64,000 bases of DNA, from assembly GCA_026627305.1 (NCBI GenBank), contig JAPNVD010000001.1:1-64000 (forward strand). The letters run 5' to 3'. The position numbers were made by a program, and so were the translations under genes. The notes beneath the pieces are model-generated. The model made no database searches and was not told the DNA's origin. It saw only the letters and a list, made by a program, of their open reading frames with translations. Below are positions 1-9,132 of the stretch, piece by piece (the first letter of the stretch is position 1; every line of letters starts with the position of its first letter). The stretch comes from Sulfolobaceae archaeon. Lineage in GTDB: Archaea > Thermoproteota > Thermoprotei_A > Sulfolobales > Sulfolobaceae.

Positions 1-141
1 GGTGATGTTATTGAGGTTTTGGCTAGTGATCCTGCTGCTAAGCCTGATCTTATGAATTGGGCTAAGAGGACTGGTAATGAGGTTGTTTCTGTTGAGGATA
101 AGGAGGGTTATGTGAGGATTTTAATAAAGAGATTAAAATAA
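1..141 (+). CDS. tusA: TusA-family sulfur carrier protein, C-terminal part (5' end outside window)
   Basis: Reading frame 1 is open from the first base to TAA at 139-141 and encodes the last 46 residues of a small protein. The part seen (DVIEVLASDPAAKPDLMNWAK, then EVVSVEDKEGYVRILIKR) is the second half of the TusA fold. The catalytic Cys-Pro-x-Pro motif would lie upstream and cannot be seen. TusA hands persulfide sulfur between rhodaneses, DsrE proteins and the sHdr complex, and in Sulfolobales tusA and dsrE genes normally precede hdrC1, as here. Repetitive codon use (many GTT, GAT, CCT) differs from the downstream genes. The assignment rests on this fragment plus context. Confidence 0.82.
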   Translation, partial: GDVIEVLASDPAAKPDLMNWAKRTGNEVVSVEDKEGYVRILIKRLK

Positions 142-207
142 TAAGATATAAGAAGTATTTTAAAAAAGTTTATAAGAATCTTTTTCTATTTTAATTCTGA
201 TGAAATC

Positions 208-1050
208 ATGGTAAATAAGGCTTTATTATCGACCTTACCAGACGATCCAAGGTATCTAGATGCCTCATATAACGTTCAAGGACCATTACCAGAAGAGGAC
301 AGAAACCTTCTTAGTAATCTAAAACCTGAAGAGAGGGAGTTAGCTAAACAGTTCTGGGAAGCTGTGAAGTCAGATTTCAGGTTTAACGAGTATCTGAGGG
401 GTTGTCTAAACTGTGGAGTTTGCACCTCTGGATGTCCAGCAGCTAAATTCTATGATTTCGGTCCTAGGGAAATGATACAGTACATGATGAGAAATGAAGT
501 AGATAAGATATGGGAATTCGTCAATAAGAAAGTTTGGGCTTGTGTACAGTGCTATACTTGCTCTATGAGATGCCCGTTCAATAACGAGATAGCAGGGCTT
601 ATAATGCTTTTAAGGGAATATGCAGTTAAGTTTGCTTTACCCTCAGCTAAGGAGGTCTTAGCTCCATATAGAAGGGTATTGCTCACCGTCATAACAATGG
701 GTAACCAAGTCACCCCAGATATGATTCAGCCAGATGCTTTCCCAGACTGGGGACCTCAAGCCGTTGAAGAGTCTAAGAACATGGATGTCTATAGGAAAGC
801 GATTCCCGTGGATCTATTACAGAGGACTGATATTGGCTGGCACTCATCCCTTCAAACCGCAGTGGAGATAATGACCATATTTATAGAGTCTGGAGTTTTG
901 GACTCAATAAAGAAGATCGATAAGGATCTTTACGATATGATCATGGATATCTACGAGGAGAGGAAGCAGACACTTGAGGAGATTAAGGAGAAGTGGAAGA
1001 AGGGAGAGCTAAAGGAAGAGGACTTACCTGACAGCTGGTTAGAATTATAG
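208..1050 (+). CDS. hdrC1: sHdr complex iron-sulfur subunit HdrC1
   Basis: This is a 280-residue heterodisulfide-reductase-like subunit C. Two ferredoxin-type [4Fe-4S] motifs are complete: Cys66-69-72-76 (CLNCGVCTSGCP) and Cys112-115-118-122 (CVQCYTCSMRCP). The C-terminal half is helical and highly charged. In the sulfur-oxidising sHdr system, which is not the methanogen enzyme, HdrC passes electrons between the FAD subunit HdrA and the HdrB subunits. It is the first full gene of the cluster and lies 66 bp after tusA. The ATG at 208 follows a TATA-like AT-rich stretch (180-195), so it may have its own promoter. No transmembrane segment is visible, so the complex should be cytoplasmic. Confidence 0.93.
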   Translation: MVNKALLSTLPDDPRYLDASYNVQGPLPEEDRNLLSNLKPEERELAKQFWEAVKSDFRFNEYLRGCLNCGVCTSGCPAAKFYDFGPREMIQYMMRNEVDKIWEFVNKKVWACVQCYTCSMRCPFNNEIAGLIMLLREYAVKFALPSAKEVLAPYRRVLLTVITMGNQVTPDMIQPDAFPDWGPQAVEESKNMDVYRKAIPVDLLQRTDIGWHSSLQTAVEIMTIFIESGVLDSIKKIDKDLYDMIMDIYEERKQTLEEIKEKWKKGELKEEDLPDSWLEL

Positions 1051-1200
1051 AGTTAAAATAGGTTTTTTAAATTTCGTTTTCTTTTTATCATTTGATCCAT
1101 TTCTAGATTTGATTAAATAATTGTATAAAAAAGAAATATTAAAGTTCTATAATAAAGTTTATATATCTTATTGACAAGATTTAGTTTAAGTGGTTAAATC

Positions 1201-2511
1201 GTGAGCGTCCAATCTGTAGAAAAAAAGCTTGAGGAGGAGATCAAATCAGAGTTTCCTTATGCAGATAACGTAGATTGGAACGAGGTTTACCAGAGGATTA
1301 TTTATAGGTATAGCACACCTCACGGACTTCAACACGTTAAAGAGGAGTTATATAAGCTTGAGGATGAGGGAGAAATAATAGTTCATCATATAAAGCCCGA
1401 AAACAACCCTGTTGAAGTTCAGACCCTAAACGGCTTCCCGAAGAAGATACCCACAACGAAATTATGGCACCATAAGAGCTGTGGACAGTGTGGGCACATA
1501 CCGGGCTATCCAACCTCAGTCTTCTGGATGATGAACAAGCTAGAGGTGGACTATTTAGATGAACCTCATCAGACGTCATGTACAGGGTGGAACTACCACG
1601 CTAGCGGTGCATCAAATCCAGTTGCCCTAGCAGGCGTCTTCGTTAGGAACATGTGGAGGGCTTATGAGACAGGCTATTATCCATTAATACATTGTGGCAC
1701 CTCTTTTGGTCACTATAAAGAAGTTAGAAACATGATAATTTTACATAAGGAGATTAGGGAGAAGTTAAGGCCTATAATGAGGAAGCTCGGCATGGATATC
1801 GTGATACCTGAGGAAATAGTACACTACTCAGAATGGCTTTTTGTGATGAGCAAGAAGGCAGCACAACAGAAGAAGTACGATCTAAGCAACATAAAAGCTG
1901 CAGTCCACACCCCTTGCCACGTATATAAGCTAGTCCCTGAGGATACAATTTATGACCCTGCTGTATATCAGGGTAGAAGACCAGCAGCACCAACAGGAAC
2001 TGTCATGAACTTTGGAGCTAAGATTGTAGACTACTCAACGTGGTGGGATTGCTGTGGTTTTGGTTTCAGGCACATACTAACTGAGAGGGAGTTCTCCAGG
2101 TCCTTTGCGCTCTTCAAGAAGGTAATACCAGCTGTAGAAGAGGGCCACGCTGACGTATTCGTCACAAGCGATACTGGATGTGTTACTACACTAGATAAAA
2201 GTCAGTGGGTAGGTAAGGCACATGGATTAAACTATAACCTGCCAGTGCTTTCAGATGCCCAGTTTGCAGCCATTGCAATGGGTGCTGACCCATACTTAAT
2301 AGCCCAAATACATTGGCATGCAACTGACGTTGAAGGATTCCTGAGGAAGATAGGTGTGCCTGTAGATGATTACAAGGAGAAGTTCTTACAGTATTTACAA
2401 GATCTAAGAGAGGGTAAGGCAGAGCCACAATACTTATATCCAAAACACAGGAAGATTGACTTCTACCTAGCGTTACCTGATAGAGTAAAGTGGTATAAAG
2501 GCAATAAATAA
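1201..2511 (+). CDS. hdrB1: sHdr complex subunit HdrB1 with partly degenerate CCG domains
   Basis: A 436-residue protein related to HdrB, whose paired CCG domains bind a non-cubane iron-sulfur cluster. Cysteines visible are Cys94 and Cys97 (SCGQCGH), Cys127 (TSCTGW), Cys165, Cys239 (HTPCH), Cys284-285 (DCCGF) and Cys327 (TGCVT). The second domain keeps its CC pair. In the first domain the expected CC is reduced to Ser-Cys at 126-127. The protein is longer than HdrB2 of the same cluster. The start is GTG at 1201, with TTTATATA at about 1158-1165 as the likely TATA element. Within the sHdr complex it is thought to help process the sulfur substrate. The 150 bp before it and its own promoter suggest separate transcription from hdrC1. 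Confidence 0.92.
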   Translation: MSVQSVEKKLEEEIKSEFPYADNVDWNEVYQRIIYRYSTPHGLQHVKEELYKLEDEGEIIVHHIKPENNPVEVQTLNGFPKKIPTTKLWHHKSCGQCGHIPGYPTSVFWMMNKLEVDYLDEPHQTSCTGWNYHASGASNPVALAGVFVRNMWRAYETGYYPLIHCGTSFGHYKEVRNMIILHKEIREKLRPIMRKLGMDIVIPEEIVHYSEWLFVMSKKAAQQKKYDLSNIKAAVHTPCHVYKLVPEDTIYDPAVYQGRRPAAPTGTVMNFGAKIVDYSTWWDCCGFGFRHILTEREFSRSFALFKKVIPAVEEGHADVFVTSDTGCVTTLDKSQWVGKAHGLNYNLPVLSDAQFAAIAMGADPYLIAQIHWHATDVEGFLRKIGVPVDDYKEKFLQYLQDLREGKAEPQYLYPKHRKIDFYLALPDRVKWYKGNK

Positions 2512-2575
2512 TCAGTAATGGAGGTTAAGAAAACTTTTTTAAATTAATTTAATAAATAATACGCAAGGTGTTAAA

Positions 2576-3664
2576 ATGGCTCAGGAAAAAGTGTTAGTTA
2601 TAGGAGCTGGTCCTGCGGGGTTATCCGCAGCTAGAGAGTTAACTAACCTAGGCGTAGATGTGATTTTAGTAGAGAGGGAATCCTATTTAGGGGGAACACC
2701 AAAGAAGTTAAAGTATAGCCTACTGTTTCCTGAGCTCAGACCTGCGTCTGAGGTTTTAGATCCTCTAATAAAGTCTGTTGAAGAGAACAGTAACGTAAAG
2801 ATCTATAAAGAGAGCATAGTTGAAGGAGCTAAAAGTGAGGGTAACGGATTTATAGTCTCGATTAAGGATAAGAACGGAAAAGTGACAACTGAGAAGGTCG
2901 GTGCAATAATCGCAGCTTCAGGTTTTGAACACTTCGACTCAAGGAGGAAGTACGAGTACGGCTATGGAATTATACCAAACATCTATCAGATATCTGATGT
3001 GGAAAGGATGCTTTCAGAAAACAAGTTAGTTACCACTAAAGGTACACCACCTAAGAGGGTTGCTATATTATTGTGTGTGGGCTCAAGAGATGCTACAGTA
3101 GGCAACACTTACTGTTCAAGGGTTTGCTGTGCAGTATCTATTAAGCAGGCTATGGAGATAAAGCAGAGGATACCTGACGCGGTTGTCCATATTTATTATA
3201 TGGATATAAGAACCTATGGTTTAATGGAGGATAAGCTCTACTGGAAATCCCAGTTAGAATATAGGGTAGGCTATATCAGGGGTAGGATCTCCGAGTTCAT
3301 GAGGGGTCCTGATGATACAGTCGTCATAAAGGGAGAGGATACAATGAACCTCAATAGGGCTCTAGTGGTTCCCTACGATATGGTAATATTAGCAAACGGT
3401 ATGGAACTAGGTCTAGGTTCTAAACAGGTAGCTAAAGCTTTAGGTCTGGAGTTTGAGGAGCACGGATTCGTTAAGCCCCTAGATCCTGATAGGTTCCCAG
3501 TGTTATCGACGAGGAAGGGAGTATTCCTGGCTGGTGCAATAACAGGACCTAAGACCATATCAGACTCCATAACTGAGGGTACTGCAGCAGCTATAAAGGC
3601 TTACGAGTACGTAACAAAGGGTGTATGGGAGGAGCCTGTAAAGGTTCAGGTGAGCAGTCATTAA
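2576..3664 (+). CDS. hdrA: sHdr complex FAD subunit HdrA
   Basis: A 362-residue flavoprotein. The N-terminus has the FAD Rossmann motif VIGAGPAGLSAA (8-19) followed by a glutamate ending the second strand (E34). Cys167, Cys180 and Cys184-185 (CVGSRD, YCSRVCC) provide the single iron-sulfur cluster typical of the short HdrA of sulfur oxidisers. The longer methanogen HdrA has extra ferredoxin domains that are missing here. Near the C-terminus VFLAGAITGPK is the second FAD-binding stretch. HdrA is the electron-bifurcating or electron-accepting core of the complex. It lies 64 bp after hdrB1, with a good Shine-Dalgarno-like AAGGTG just before the ATG. Confidence 0.93.
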   Translation: MAQEKVLVIGAGPAGLSAARELTNLGVDVILVERESYLGGTPKKLKYSLLFPELRPASEVLDPLIKSVEENSNVKIYKESIVEGAKSEGNGFIVSIKDKNGKVTTEKVGAIIAASGFEHFDSRRKYEYGYGIIPNIYQISDVERMLSENKLVTTKGTPPKRVAILLCVGSRDATVGNTYCSRVCCAVSIKQAMEIKQRIPDAVVHIYYMDIRTYGLMEDKLYWKSQLEYRVGYIRGRISEFMRGPDDTVVIKGEDTMNLNRALVVPYDMVILANGMELGLGSKQVAKALGLEFEEHGFVKPLDPDRFPVLSTRKGVFLAGAITGPKTISDSITEGTAAAIKAYEYVTKGVWEEPVKVQVSSH

Positions 3665-3707
3665 GAGTTACCTAAATATCGATTATGTAAGGGATATCTA
3701 CAATGCT

Positions 3708-4397
3708 ATGTTAGCTAAAGATGTAAATAACACTCATAGGGATAACCCAAAGGAGAGCCTTTCTATTATTTTGAAAGCTATGGAAATGAAATCTGAACTC
3801 CTCAGGAAGACCGATATAAACAGTCTTGAGGATTTCAAGAAGGTAACTGAGTCTATTTTCTATATAAAGAGACACTACGAAGAGCTGATAAAACAGAACT
3901 CCCTCAGCGCTTTGAGTAACGCTTATTCAATCCTTAAAGATGAATCCTTAGCATACGATGAGAGGGTTAAGAAGTTCAATGAGATGGTTAAGCTAGGGGA
4001 GGAACAAGAAGACGTAAAGGATATGGCTAGGGAGATAATCCACTTTCTCTATCCTGATAAATATCCTCTATGGACTAGGTGGATTTGGAACGAGGAGAGG
4101 AATACTGGCTCATTAACCTACATCTTGAATGATAATGCCAAGATAAAAAGCGAAGAGGACTACTTCAATGCGGTAAAGGAGCTCAAGAATACTCTCGACA
4201 TATTTGGCTTAAATCTGGATAATTATTATGCTACATCCATTTTTTTGGTTTATGCTTATGTTAGGTATGTAGATTATGCAACCCTTTTAGCTGTGGATAA
4301 GAAAGGTGGTGGTTTATACCCCACCCATTTGGCAACCACATCCCTTATTTTAGGTTTAAAACCCTTCTTAAAGGTGATACAACTTGCCCATTCCTGA
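3708..4397 (+). CDS. conserved hypothetical protein of the sHdr cluster (Hyp)
   Basis: A 229-residue protein with no cysteine, so it binds no iron-sulfur cluster through Cys. It is predicted helical and soluble, with a hydrophobic patch ([15 protein letters not shown]) near residue 175 that is too polar for a clear membrane span. A gene of this kind sits between hdrA and hdrC2 in archaeal sulfur-oxidation hdr clusters, and its product has been named only as a hypothetical subunit. The start is ATG at 3708, 43 bp after hdrA. Its last 14 bases overlap hdrC2, which indicates coupled translation and a structural or assembly role in the complex. The biochemical role is unknown. Confidence 0.85.
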   Translation: MLAKDVNNTHRDNPKESLSIILKAMEMKSELLRKTDINSLEDFKKVTESIFYIKRHYEELIKQNSLSALSNAYSILKDESLAYDERVKKFNEMVKLGEEQEDVKDMAREIIHFLYPDKYPLWTRWIWNEERNTGSLTYILNDNAKIKSEEDYFNAVKELKNTLDIFGLNLDNYYATSIFLVYAYVRYVDYATLLAVDKKGGGLYPTHLATTSLILGLKPFLKVIQLAHS

Positions 4398-5076
4398 GTC
4401 GGAAAAACCCATAATTAAAGGTGTAATACAAAAGGAAAAGGTAATAGTAGATGGAGTAGAAGTAGATGGAACGTGGAACGCGTTCCTTATAGAGAGGACA
4501 CAGACAGGCTATGACCCCAGCGTATGGGACGAAATAGCTAATACCCTAGAAGGAGTGACTATAAGTGCTTGCTGGCAGTGCGGGACATGTACCTCAGGGT
4601 GTACAATGAGGGAATACGACGATAACTTCAGCCCAAGGAGGTTCATAGATCTAGCTAGGAAAGGGGATAAGCAGGCTTTAGCTGAGCTCCAGGACAGTTT
4701 ATGGAGATGTGTATCATGCCAGAAGTGTACTCATAGATGTCCTAAAGGTGTGTTGGTAGAGGAAGTAGTCCACGCAATACATAACTATGCCTTAAAACAC
4801 GGTCTTGTAAAGAAGGATCCTGGTACAATATTTGATGAACTCTTCTTAGAGACTGTAATGAAAAATGGGGGTAGGATCACAGAGCTATCCTTAGCCTCAG
4901 CTGCAGCAAAGGCTGGCATGGTTACGTTCAGCTTAAGGGATTTGCTCACGATGGCTGGACCCATCTTGAAGTCAGGGATATACAAGGATTTATTAAAGCC
5001 TGCAAAAATAAAGAATTGGGATAAGATAAAGCAGGTATTAGAGGAAGCTATGAAAGAGGAGGTGGTGCCAGAATGA
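4384..5076 (+). CDS. hdrC2: sHdr complex iron-sulfur subunit HdrC2
   Basis: A 230-residue second HdrC. It has two [4Fe-4S] motifs: Cys63-66-69-73 ([11 protein letters not shown], without the usual following proline) and Cys109-112-115-119 ([12 protein letters not shown]). The start is TTG at 4384, inside the end of the preceding gene. The protein pairs with HdrB2, whose ATG overlaps the HdrC2 stop by 4 bp (ATGA), the usual arrangement for a C-B electron-transfer pair. No membrane segment or signal peptide is present. Confidence 0.92.
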   Translation: MPIPESEKPIIKGVIQKEKVIVDGVEVDGTWNAFLIERTQTGYDPSVWDEIANTLEGVTISACWQCGTCTSGCTMREYDDNFSPRRFIDLARKGDKQALAELQDSLWRCVSCQKCTHRCPKGVLVEEVVHAIHNYALKHGLVKKDPGTIFDELFLETVMKNGGRITELSLASAAAKAGMVTFSLRDLLTMAGPILKSGIYKDLLKPAKIKNWDKIKQVLEEAMKEEVVPE

Positions 5077-5987
5077 GTAACAACCCCTATGGTAAAGTAG
5101 CGTTCTATCCTGGATGTGCACTAGATGGTTTAGGGAAGTCATACGAGGTATCCTTTAGCCTAATAGCTAAGGACTTAGGACTAGAATATGAAAGGCTAAA
5201 CGATTACAACTGTTGTGGTGCTCTAGAGGTAAAGAATGTAAATACTATGGCAGGTCTACTATTACCAGCTAGGAACTTATCTCTAGCGAGGCAAGTTAAC
5301 GCTAATACAATAATGTCAGCATGCCCAGGTTGCCACTATTCACTATCTAGAGCTCAATACTACATGGTCAAGTATCCTAAGGTTAGAGAGAAGGTAAATG
5401 CCTATTTAGAGAAAATGGGTGAAAAGCCCTACGATCTAAGTTTACTCACGATCCACGCTGTAGAGTTCATCTACAATACCGTAGGTCCAGAAGGGTTGAA
5501 GGCAAAGGTTAAGAGACCTCTAAAGGGACTAAAGGTAGCACCATATTATGGATGTCTATACAACAGACCTAAGCCTTATACATTAACGGGATATCTGAGG
5601 ATAAAGGATGATCCAGAGAGACCACACTTCATGGATGAATTATTAGAGGCAATAGGAGCTGAAGTAGTGCCATTTGAGGCAAAGACTATGTGCTGTGGAG
5701 GTCCTCATGTATATTCTGATAACGAAGTATCACTACATCTAGAAGCGAGGATATTAAGAGAGGCAAGGAAAAACGGTGCTGAACTATTGATAACCGATTG
5801 CCCATTAGGTCATGTAGCTATAGAGACTAATATGAACAAGATAGCTGAGAAATATGGTGAAGACCTAAGGATGGGAGTTGTATACTTCACGCAGTTAATA
5901 GCGTTTGCACTAGGTCATAGCCCTGAAGAAGTGATGTTAACAGCAAACCTAACGAATCCCATGAGCGTACTAAAGAGGTATTTATAA
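5073..5987 (+). CDS. hdrB2: sHdr complex catalytic-type subunit HdrB2
   Basis: A 304-residue protein with two CCG domains. The first has Cys15, Cys47-48 and Cys84/Cys87 (CPGCH), a complete set. The second has Cys161, Cys207-208 (MCCGG) and Cys243, but the last position is Gly246 (CPLGH), so the second CxxC is incomplete. HdrB2 is the subunit expected to hold the non-cubane 4Fe-4S centre that breaks or forms the disulfide or persulfide. It is the last gene of the cluster and is translationally coupled to hdrC2. A T-rich stretch after the stop (about 6000-6010) is shared with the convergent gene and may end transcription. Confidence 0.92.
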   Translation: MSNNPYGKVAFYPGCALDGLGKSYEVSFSLIAKDLGLEYERLNDYNCCGALEVKNVNTMAGLLLPARNLSLARQVNANTIMSACPGCHYSLSRAQYYMVKYPKVREKVNAYLEKMGEKPYDLSLLTIHAVEFIYNTVGPEGLKAKVKRPLKGLKVAPYYGCLYNRPKPYTLTGYLRIKDDPERPHFMDELLEAIGAEVVPFEAKTMCCGGPHVYSDNEVSLHLEARILREARKNGAELLITDCPLGHVAIETNMNKIAEKYGEDLRMGVVYFTQLIAFALGHSPEEVMLTANLTNPMSVLKRYL

Positions 5988-6005
5988 GTTAAACTCTAGT
6001 GTTTT

Positions 6006-6578
6006 TTATAAAATTCCGTTTTCCCTAAACGTTTTTATCCTCACCTCACATTTAGGGCAAGATTTGCAATGCTCTTTATAACCTAAAACGCAGGAATAGG
6101 TAAGCTCATATGGCACACCAAGCCTTTTACCCATTTTAACTATAAGGTCTTTACTGAGGTGAAGGAAAGGCATAGTCAATTTGACGTCTAGTAGTTTAGA
6201 GAGCTCTACCAATTCCTCTAAGATTTTCGGTTTTTGTACTTCGTACTCGCATGTATCACAGGAGATCGGGAATATAACCTCTTTATAACCCTTCTCTTTA
6301 GCATAGACTAGGGCTATGGAAAGTAAAATTATGTTCTTATGCATTATTGGCTCATGAAGTTTGAACTCCCTTCCCTCATTAAACCTCTCACCTAAGTTTG
6401 GGATATCAATTACGATTAGCCTTAACCCTAGAAGATTACATAGCGTCTTTGAATGCAGTATTTCTTGTTTAGATGCTCTTTGACCGTAGTTAATATAAAG
6501 GCAATCCACGTTGTTTTTATATAAATATAAGGCTGTCGTGGAGTTTATCCCTGAGGAAAACAGCAAAAGGGATTTCAT
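6006..6578 (-). CDS. QueC-like PP-loop protein (7-cyano-7-deazaguanine synthase family)
   Basis: A 190-residue protein with an N-terminal PP-loop-like motif (LLFSSGINSTTA), where the canonical sequence is SGGxDS. The C-terminus has a four-cysteine zinc site (CVLGYKEHCKSCPKC) as in QueC. QueC makes preQ0, precursor of archaeosine in tRNA, from carboxy-deazaguanine, ammonia and ATP. The altered loop (Ile-Asn instead of Gly-Asp) and the shorter length raise the possibility of a diverged relative. It is convergent with hdrB2 and its start faces the promoter region of the following methyltransferase gene. Confidence 0.68.
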   Translation of the reverse strand: MKSLLLFSSGINSTTALYLYKNNVDCLYINYGQRASKQEILHSKTLCNLLGLRLIVIDIPNLGERFNEGREFKLHEPIMHKNIILLSIALVYAKEKGYKEVIFPISCDTCEYEVQKPKILEELVELSKLLDVKLTMPFLHLSKDLIVKMGKRLGVPYELTYSCVLGYKEHCKSCPKCEVRIKTFRENGIL

Positions 6579-6646
6579 CTAATATTTAAGGGCTTCAATT
6601 TATTATATATAAAGTTGTTAATAGATTGCAACAGGGGTGATTTAGG

Positions 6647-7237
6647 TTGAGCATGTTTAATAATCATCCAGAGCTAGATAGGATTGGAGTCAAGATAAGG
6701 GATGTGGATTCTAGATATCCACCCATAATGAGGATGGGAATTTCCATAGATGAAATGATTTATTTGGCTAGGAGGTTAAAAGGGATGATATCAACACCTG
6801 CTCTAGACCTCATGTGTGGTAACTGTTTGATAAGCGTTTTGTTGAGCAAGATGTTGAATACAAAAGTACACGCCATAGACGATTGGTCACAGTTTCCTAT
6901 AGAGAGGGCTAAGAAAAACATACTAGAGGATTCTGCAGATGTAGAGCTTTTAACGCTTAAGAGCTTAGATGATCCATTACCTTTTGAAAGTTCTTACTTC
7001 AACACTGTCTTCAGCGTGATGTACTTATCTAACATTAGGAGCGAGAAGAGGATAAGGTTGGGCAATGAGATTTCTAGGGTCTTAAAGGAGAATGGGAAGT
7101 TCATAGTTGTCGATACTATGGTCTTCAGGACTAAGATTAGGAGGGATTTAGAAGGTATATTTAAGTTGGAATGGTACGGTGAAGAAAACGGCTTCTCCTT
7201 TTTCCTATTTAGAAAGCTTAACAGCAATCATGCTTAA
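6647..7237 (+). CDS. class I SAM-dependent methyltransferase-like protein
   Basis: A 196-residue protein. The first glycine loop of the Rossmann fold is weak (ALDLMCGNCLIS, about residues 52-63), with an acid at the end of strand 2 (HAIDDWS). The post-motif region SSYFNTVFSVMYLSNI and VLKENGKFIVVDTM fits a methyltransferase of the UbiE/class 11 type. The start is taken as TTG at 6647 because AGGGGTGA lies 6-14 bases upstream; ATG at 6653 is the alternative. The last 33 bases overlap the convergent dioxygenase-like gene. The substrate is unknown. Confidence 0.65.
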   Translation: MSMFNNHPELDRIGVKIRDVDSRYPPIMRMGISIDEMIYLARRLKGMISTPALDLMCGNCLISVLLSKMLNTKVHAIDDWSQFPIERAKKNILEDSADVELLTLKSLDDPLPFESSYFNTVFSVMYLSNIRSEKRIRLGNEISRVLKENGKFIVVDTMVFRTKIRRDLEGIFKLEWYGEENGFSFFLFRKLNSNHA

Positions 7238-7978
7238 CCCTGGGGCAACGACTTCATAATTTATTATTTCAGCCTTAGTTGGCTTCAAAGCTCCTAAAAC
7301 TACGAACAAAGGTCTTAATCCTCCCTCTGGTTGGGCGTTAAACCACTCCTTAGTATCCTCTAAACCCTTTAAGACCTCAAACTTCCCTGAGCTCAGTACT
7401 TCCATTAAGATTTGATCGAACAGTGATTGCCTAGGAGTTTTCGCGATATAATAGAGGTCAAGCCTGTGTGTTGGCGATCCAGTCCCAATAACTACTGCTC
7501 TCCTCTTAAGTTTCACTATAGCCTCAGAGATCACCTCACCTAACTTCATATGGTAATCAATACTTCTGTCAGTGATGGAGACTGGTACAGCCTTTATCTT
7601 TTCAGGAAACATATACATCAGCGGAATCCAGGCACCGTGATCTAGACCCCAAGAGCTGTCTTCCTCTACCTCTAATCCTCTTTCTTTTCCTATCTTCACG
7701 ATCTCTTTAGCCAACTCCACATCGTTATTGGTGCTATAACAATATTTATATAGCTCCTCAGGGAAGCCATAGTAGTCTTGAATACATTTTAATTCCTCCT
7801 GCGTTTCAACTAGAAACTTCTTATTGAAACTGAAGAAGTGAGGGCTAATGACCACTATAACCTCTGGGTTTACTTCCCTTCTTATTTCCTCACCAATTCT
7901 CCTCCAGACCTCCTTCCATGGAGAGTTTTCTACTAAGATCATTGGCGAACCATGGGATATATAGTAACCTACATTCAC
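7205..7978 (-). CDS. class III extradiol dioxygenase-like protein (LigB/DODA family)
   Basis: A 257-residue protein. Metal-ligand candidates are His in ISHGSPM near the N-terminus, His in VVISPHFFS and His in GLDHGAWIPL, the pattern of the DODA/YgiD branch of zinc- or iron-dependent extradiol ring-cleaving dioxygenases. Another His falls in GTGSPTHRLD. These enzymes cleave catechol-like rings, but many archaeal members have no known substrate. The start is GTG at 7978; about 120 bp of AT-rich sequence upstream separates it from the peptidase gene. Its 3' end overlaps the convergent methyltransferase gene by 33 bp. Confidence 0.8.
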   Translation of the reverse strand: MNVGYYISHGSPMILVENSPWKEVWRRIGEEIRREVNPEVIVVISPHFFSFNKKFLVETQEELKCIQDYYGFPEELYKYCYSTNNDVELAKEIVKIGKERGLEVEEDSSWGLDHGAWIPLMYMFPEKIKAVPVSITDRSIDYHMKLGEVISEAIVKLKRRAVVIGTGSPTHRLDLYYIAKTPRQSLFDQILMEVLSSGKFEVLKGLEDTKEWFNAQPEGGLRPLFVVLGALKPTKAEIINYEVVAPGLSMIAVKLSK

Positions 7979-8097
7979 AATAGTAAGTTATAAATAATGT
8001 TAGATATTAAGCTTTTTCTTCATATTTTTTAAAAGTTTACAAAAAACAATGTTCAGAACTACTTTGTATCTTTTAGAAAATATACATCAGTACAGGC

Positions 8098-9132
8098 TTA
8101 ACTGCCTAGTTCTCTCTTACTGAAACCGAAAGACTTCAACCTCTCATCTAACTCCTCTCTCTTTACGTTATCCAAAGCCTTCAGCATTTTTATCAAAGCG
8201 AGCTTCAACTCTTCGATATAGCTCAAGTCCTCAGGCATCTGTAGATCCCTATCTGAATGGTAGAAAGGTATTAGATCATCGTTATAAAGGGTAAGGGAAG
8301 GTATGTTCTCCTCAACGAAGCTAACATCATCAGAATATCTGGTGGGCATCTCAATCCTCTTCAGCCTAAAGTAGTTTGCGAACTGCCATAAATCTGGAGT
8401 TGAGGAATAAACTACCCTGTTTGGATAGAGAGCATCTAATATTATTGAGGCGAAGATCCCCTTCTTTGGATACTGTGATGAACCAGTACAGCATTTGGGA
8501 CCTTCCTCGGAGGAGAAGAAGACGAACTTTAAACCCTTTCTGTTCAGCTTCAATCCCTTCAGTCCATTTATCACATCTAGGGCTAATAGATTATCATGGA
8601 ATCCCGTAAGCCAATGATCTACGTGAGCCCCAATTACTATGCTTTCCTCACCCTCATTAACCGTATATTCTACGTTATAGGATGTGGTATTCCTCAGCCA
8701 CGAATCCACGTGGATTTCAACCTCATCTCCCTTCTTTAACGTTGAAGTAGTTGTGACTGTAGGGACTTTAACTATATCCTCACTGACCTTAACCCTCCTT
8801 AGCTTATCGCCGTAAAATATTATCCCTTCAGCGTTAACGCTCAAAGAGTACTTGAAGAAGTCTTTGACTTTAAAGGGATGATCTGGAAAGGGAAAGGCTA
8901 AGATGTTATCTCCCACTTTTCCTGAGACATGACCTCTAGTATAGGGCATAGCCCTACATGGAACCTCTTTTCCATTTATATAGAGTTTCTCATAAGTTAT
9001 GTTCCATTCCATGGTGTTTACGGGCAACTTTTTAGATCCCTGAAATAGGTTGGCTAAATAGTCCAAGATTTCCTTCTCAACAGATGAGCCGTGGATTGCC
9101 TCACCTTTTTGGAGCAGATCTATAGATATCAT
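8098..9132 (-). CDS. M28-family metallopeptidase-like protein
   Basis: A 344-residue protein. The M28 dinuclear zinc pattern is visible: GAHVDHW, GFHDNLLALD, the catalytic SSEEGP, ILDALYP and, near the end, FYHSDRD. The first ligand triplet is His-Val-Asp rather than the common His-x-Asp-Ser. It has no signal peptide, so it probably acts inside the cell as an aminopeptidase. Its first 32 bases lie inside the end of the upstream aminotransferase gene, and it is the last gene of a minus-strand run starting at merH. This tight linkage suggests co-transcription, although a functional link with mercury resistance is not obvious. Confidence 0.78.
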   Translation of the reverse strand: MISIDLLQKGEAIHGSSVEKEILDYLANLFQGSKKLPVNTMEWNITYEKLYINGKEVPCRAMPYTRGHVSGKVGDNILAFPFPDHPFKVKDFFKYSLSVNAEGIIFYGDKLRRVKVSEDIVKVPTVTTTSTLKKGDEVEIHVDSWLRNTTSYNVEYTVNEGEESIVIGAHVDHWLTGFHDNLLALDVINGLKGLKLNRKGLKFVFFSSEEGPKCCTGSSQYPKKGIFASIILDALYPNRVVYSSTPDLWQFANYFRLKRIEMPTRYSDDVSFVEENIPSLTLYNDDLIPFYHSDRDLQMPEDLSYIEELKLALIKMLKALDNVKREELDERLKSFGFSKRELGS

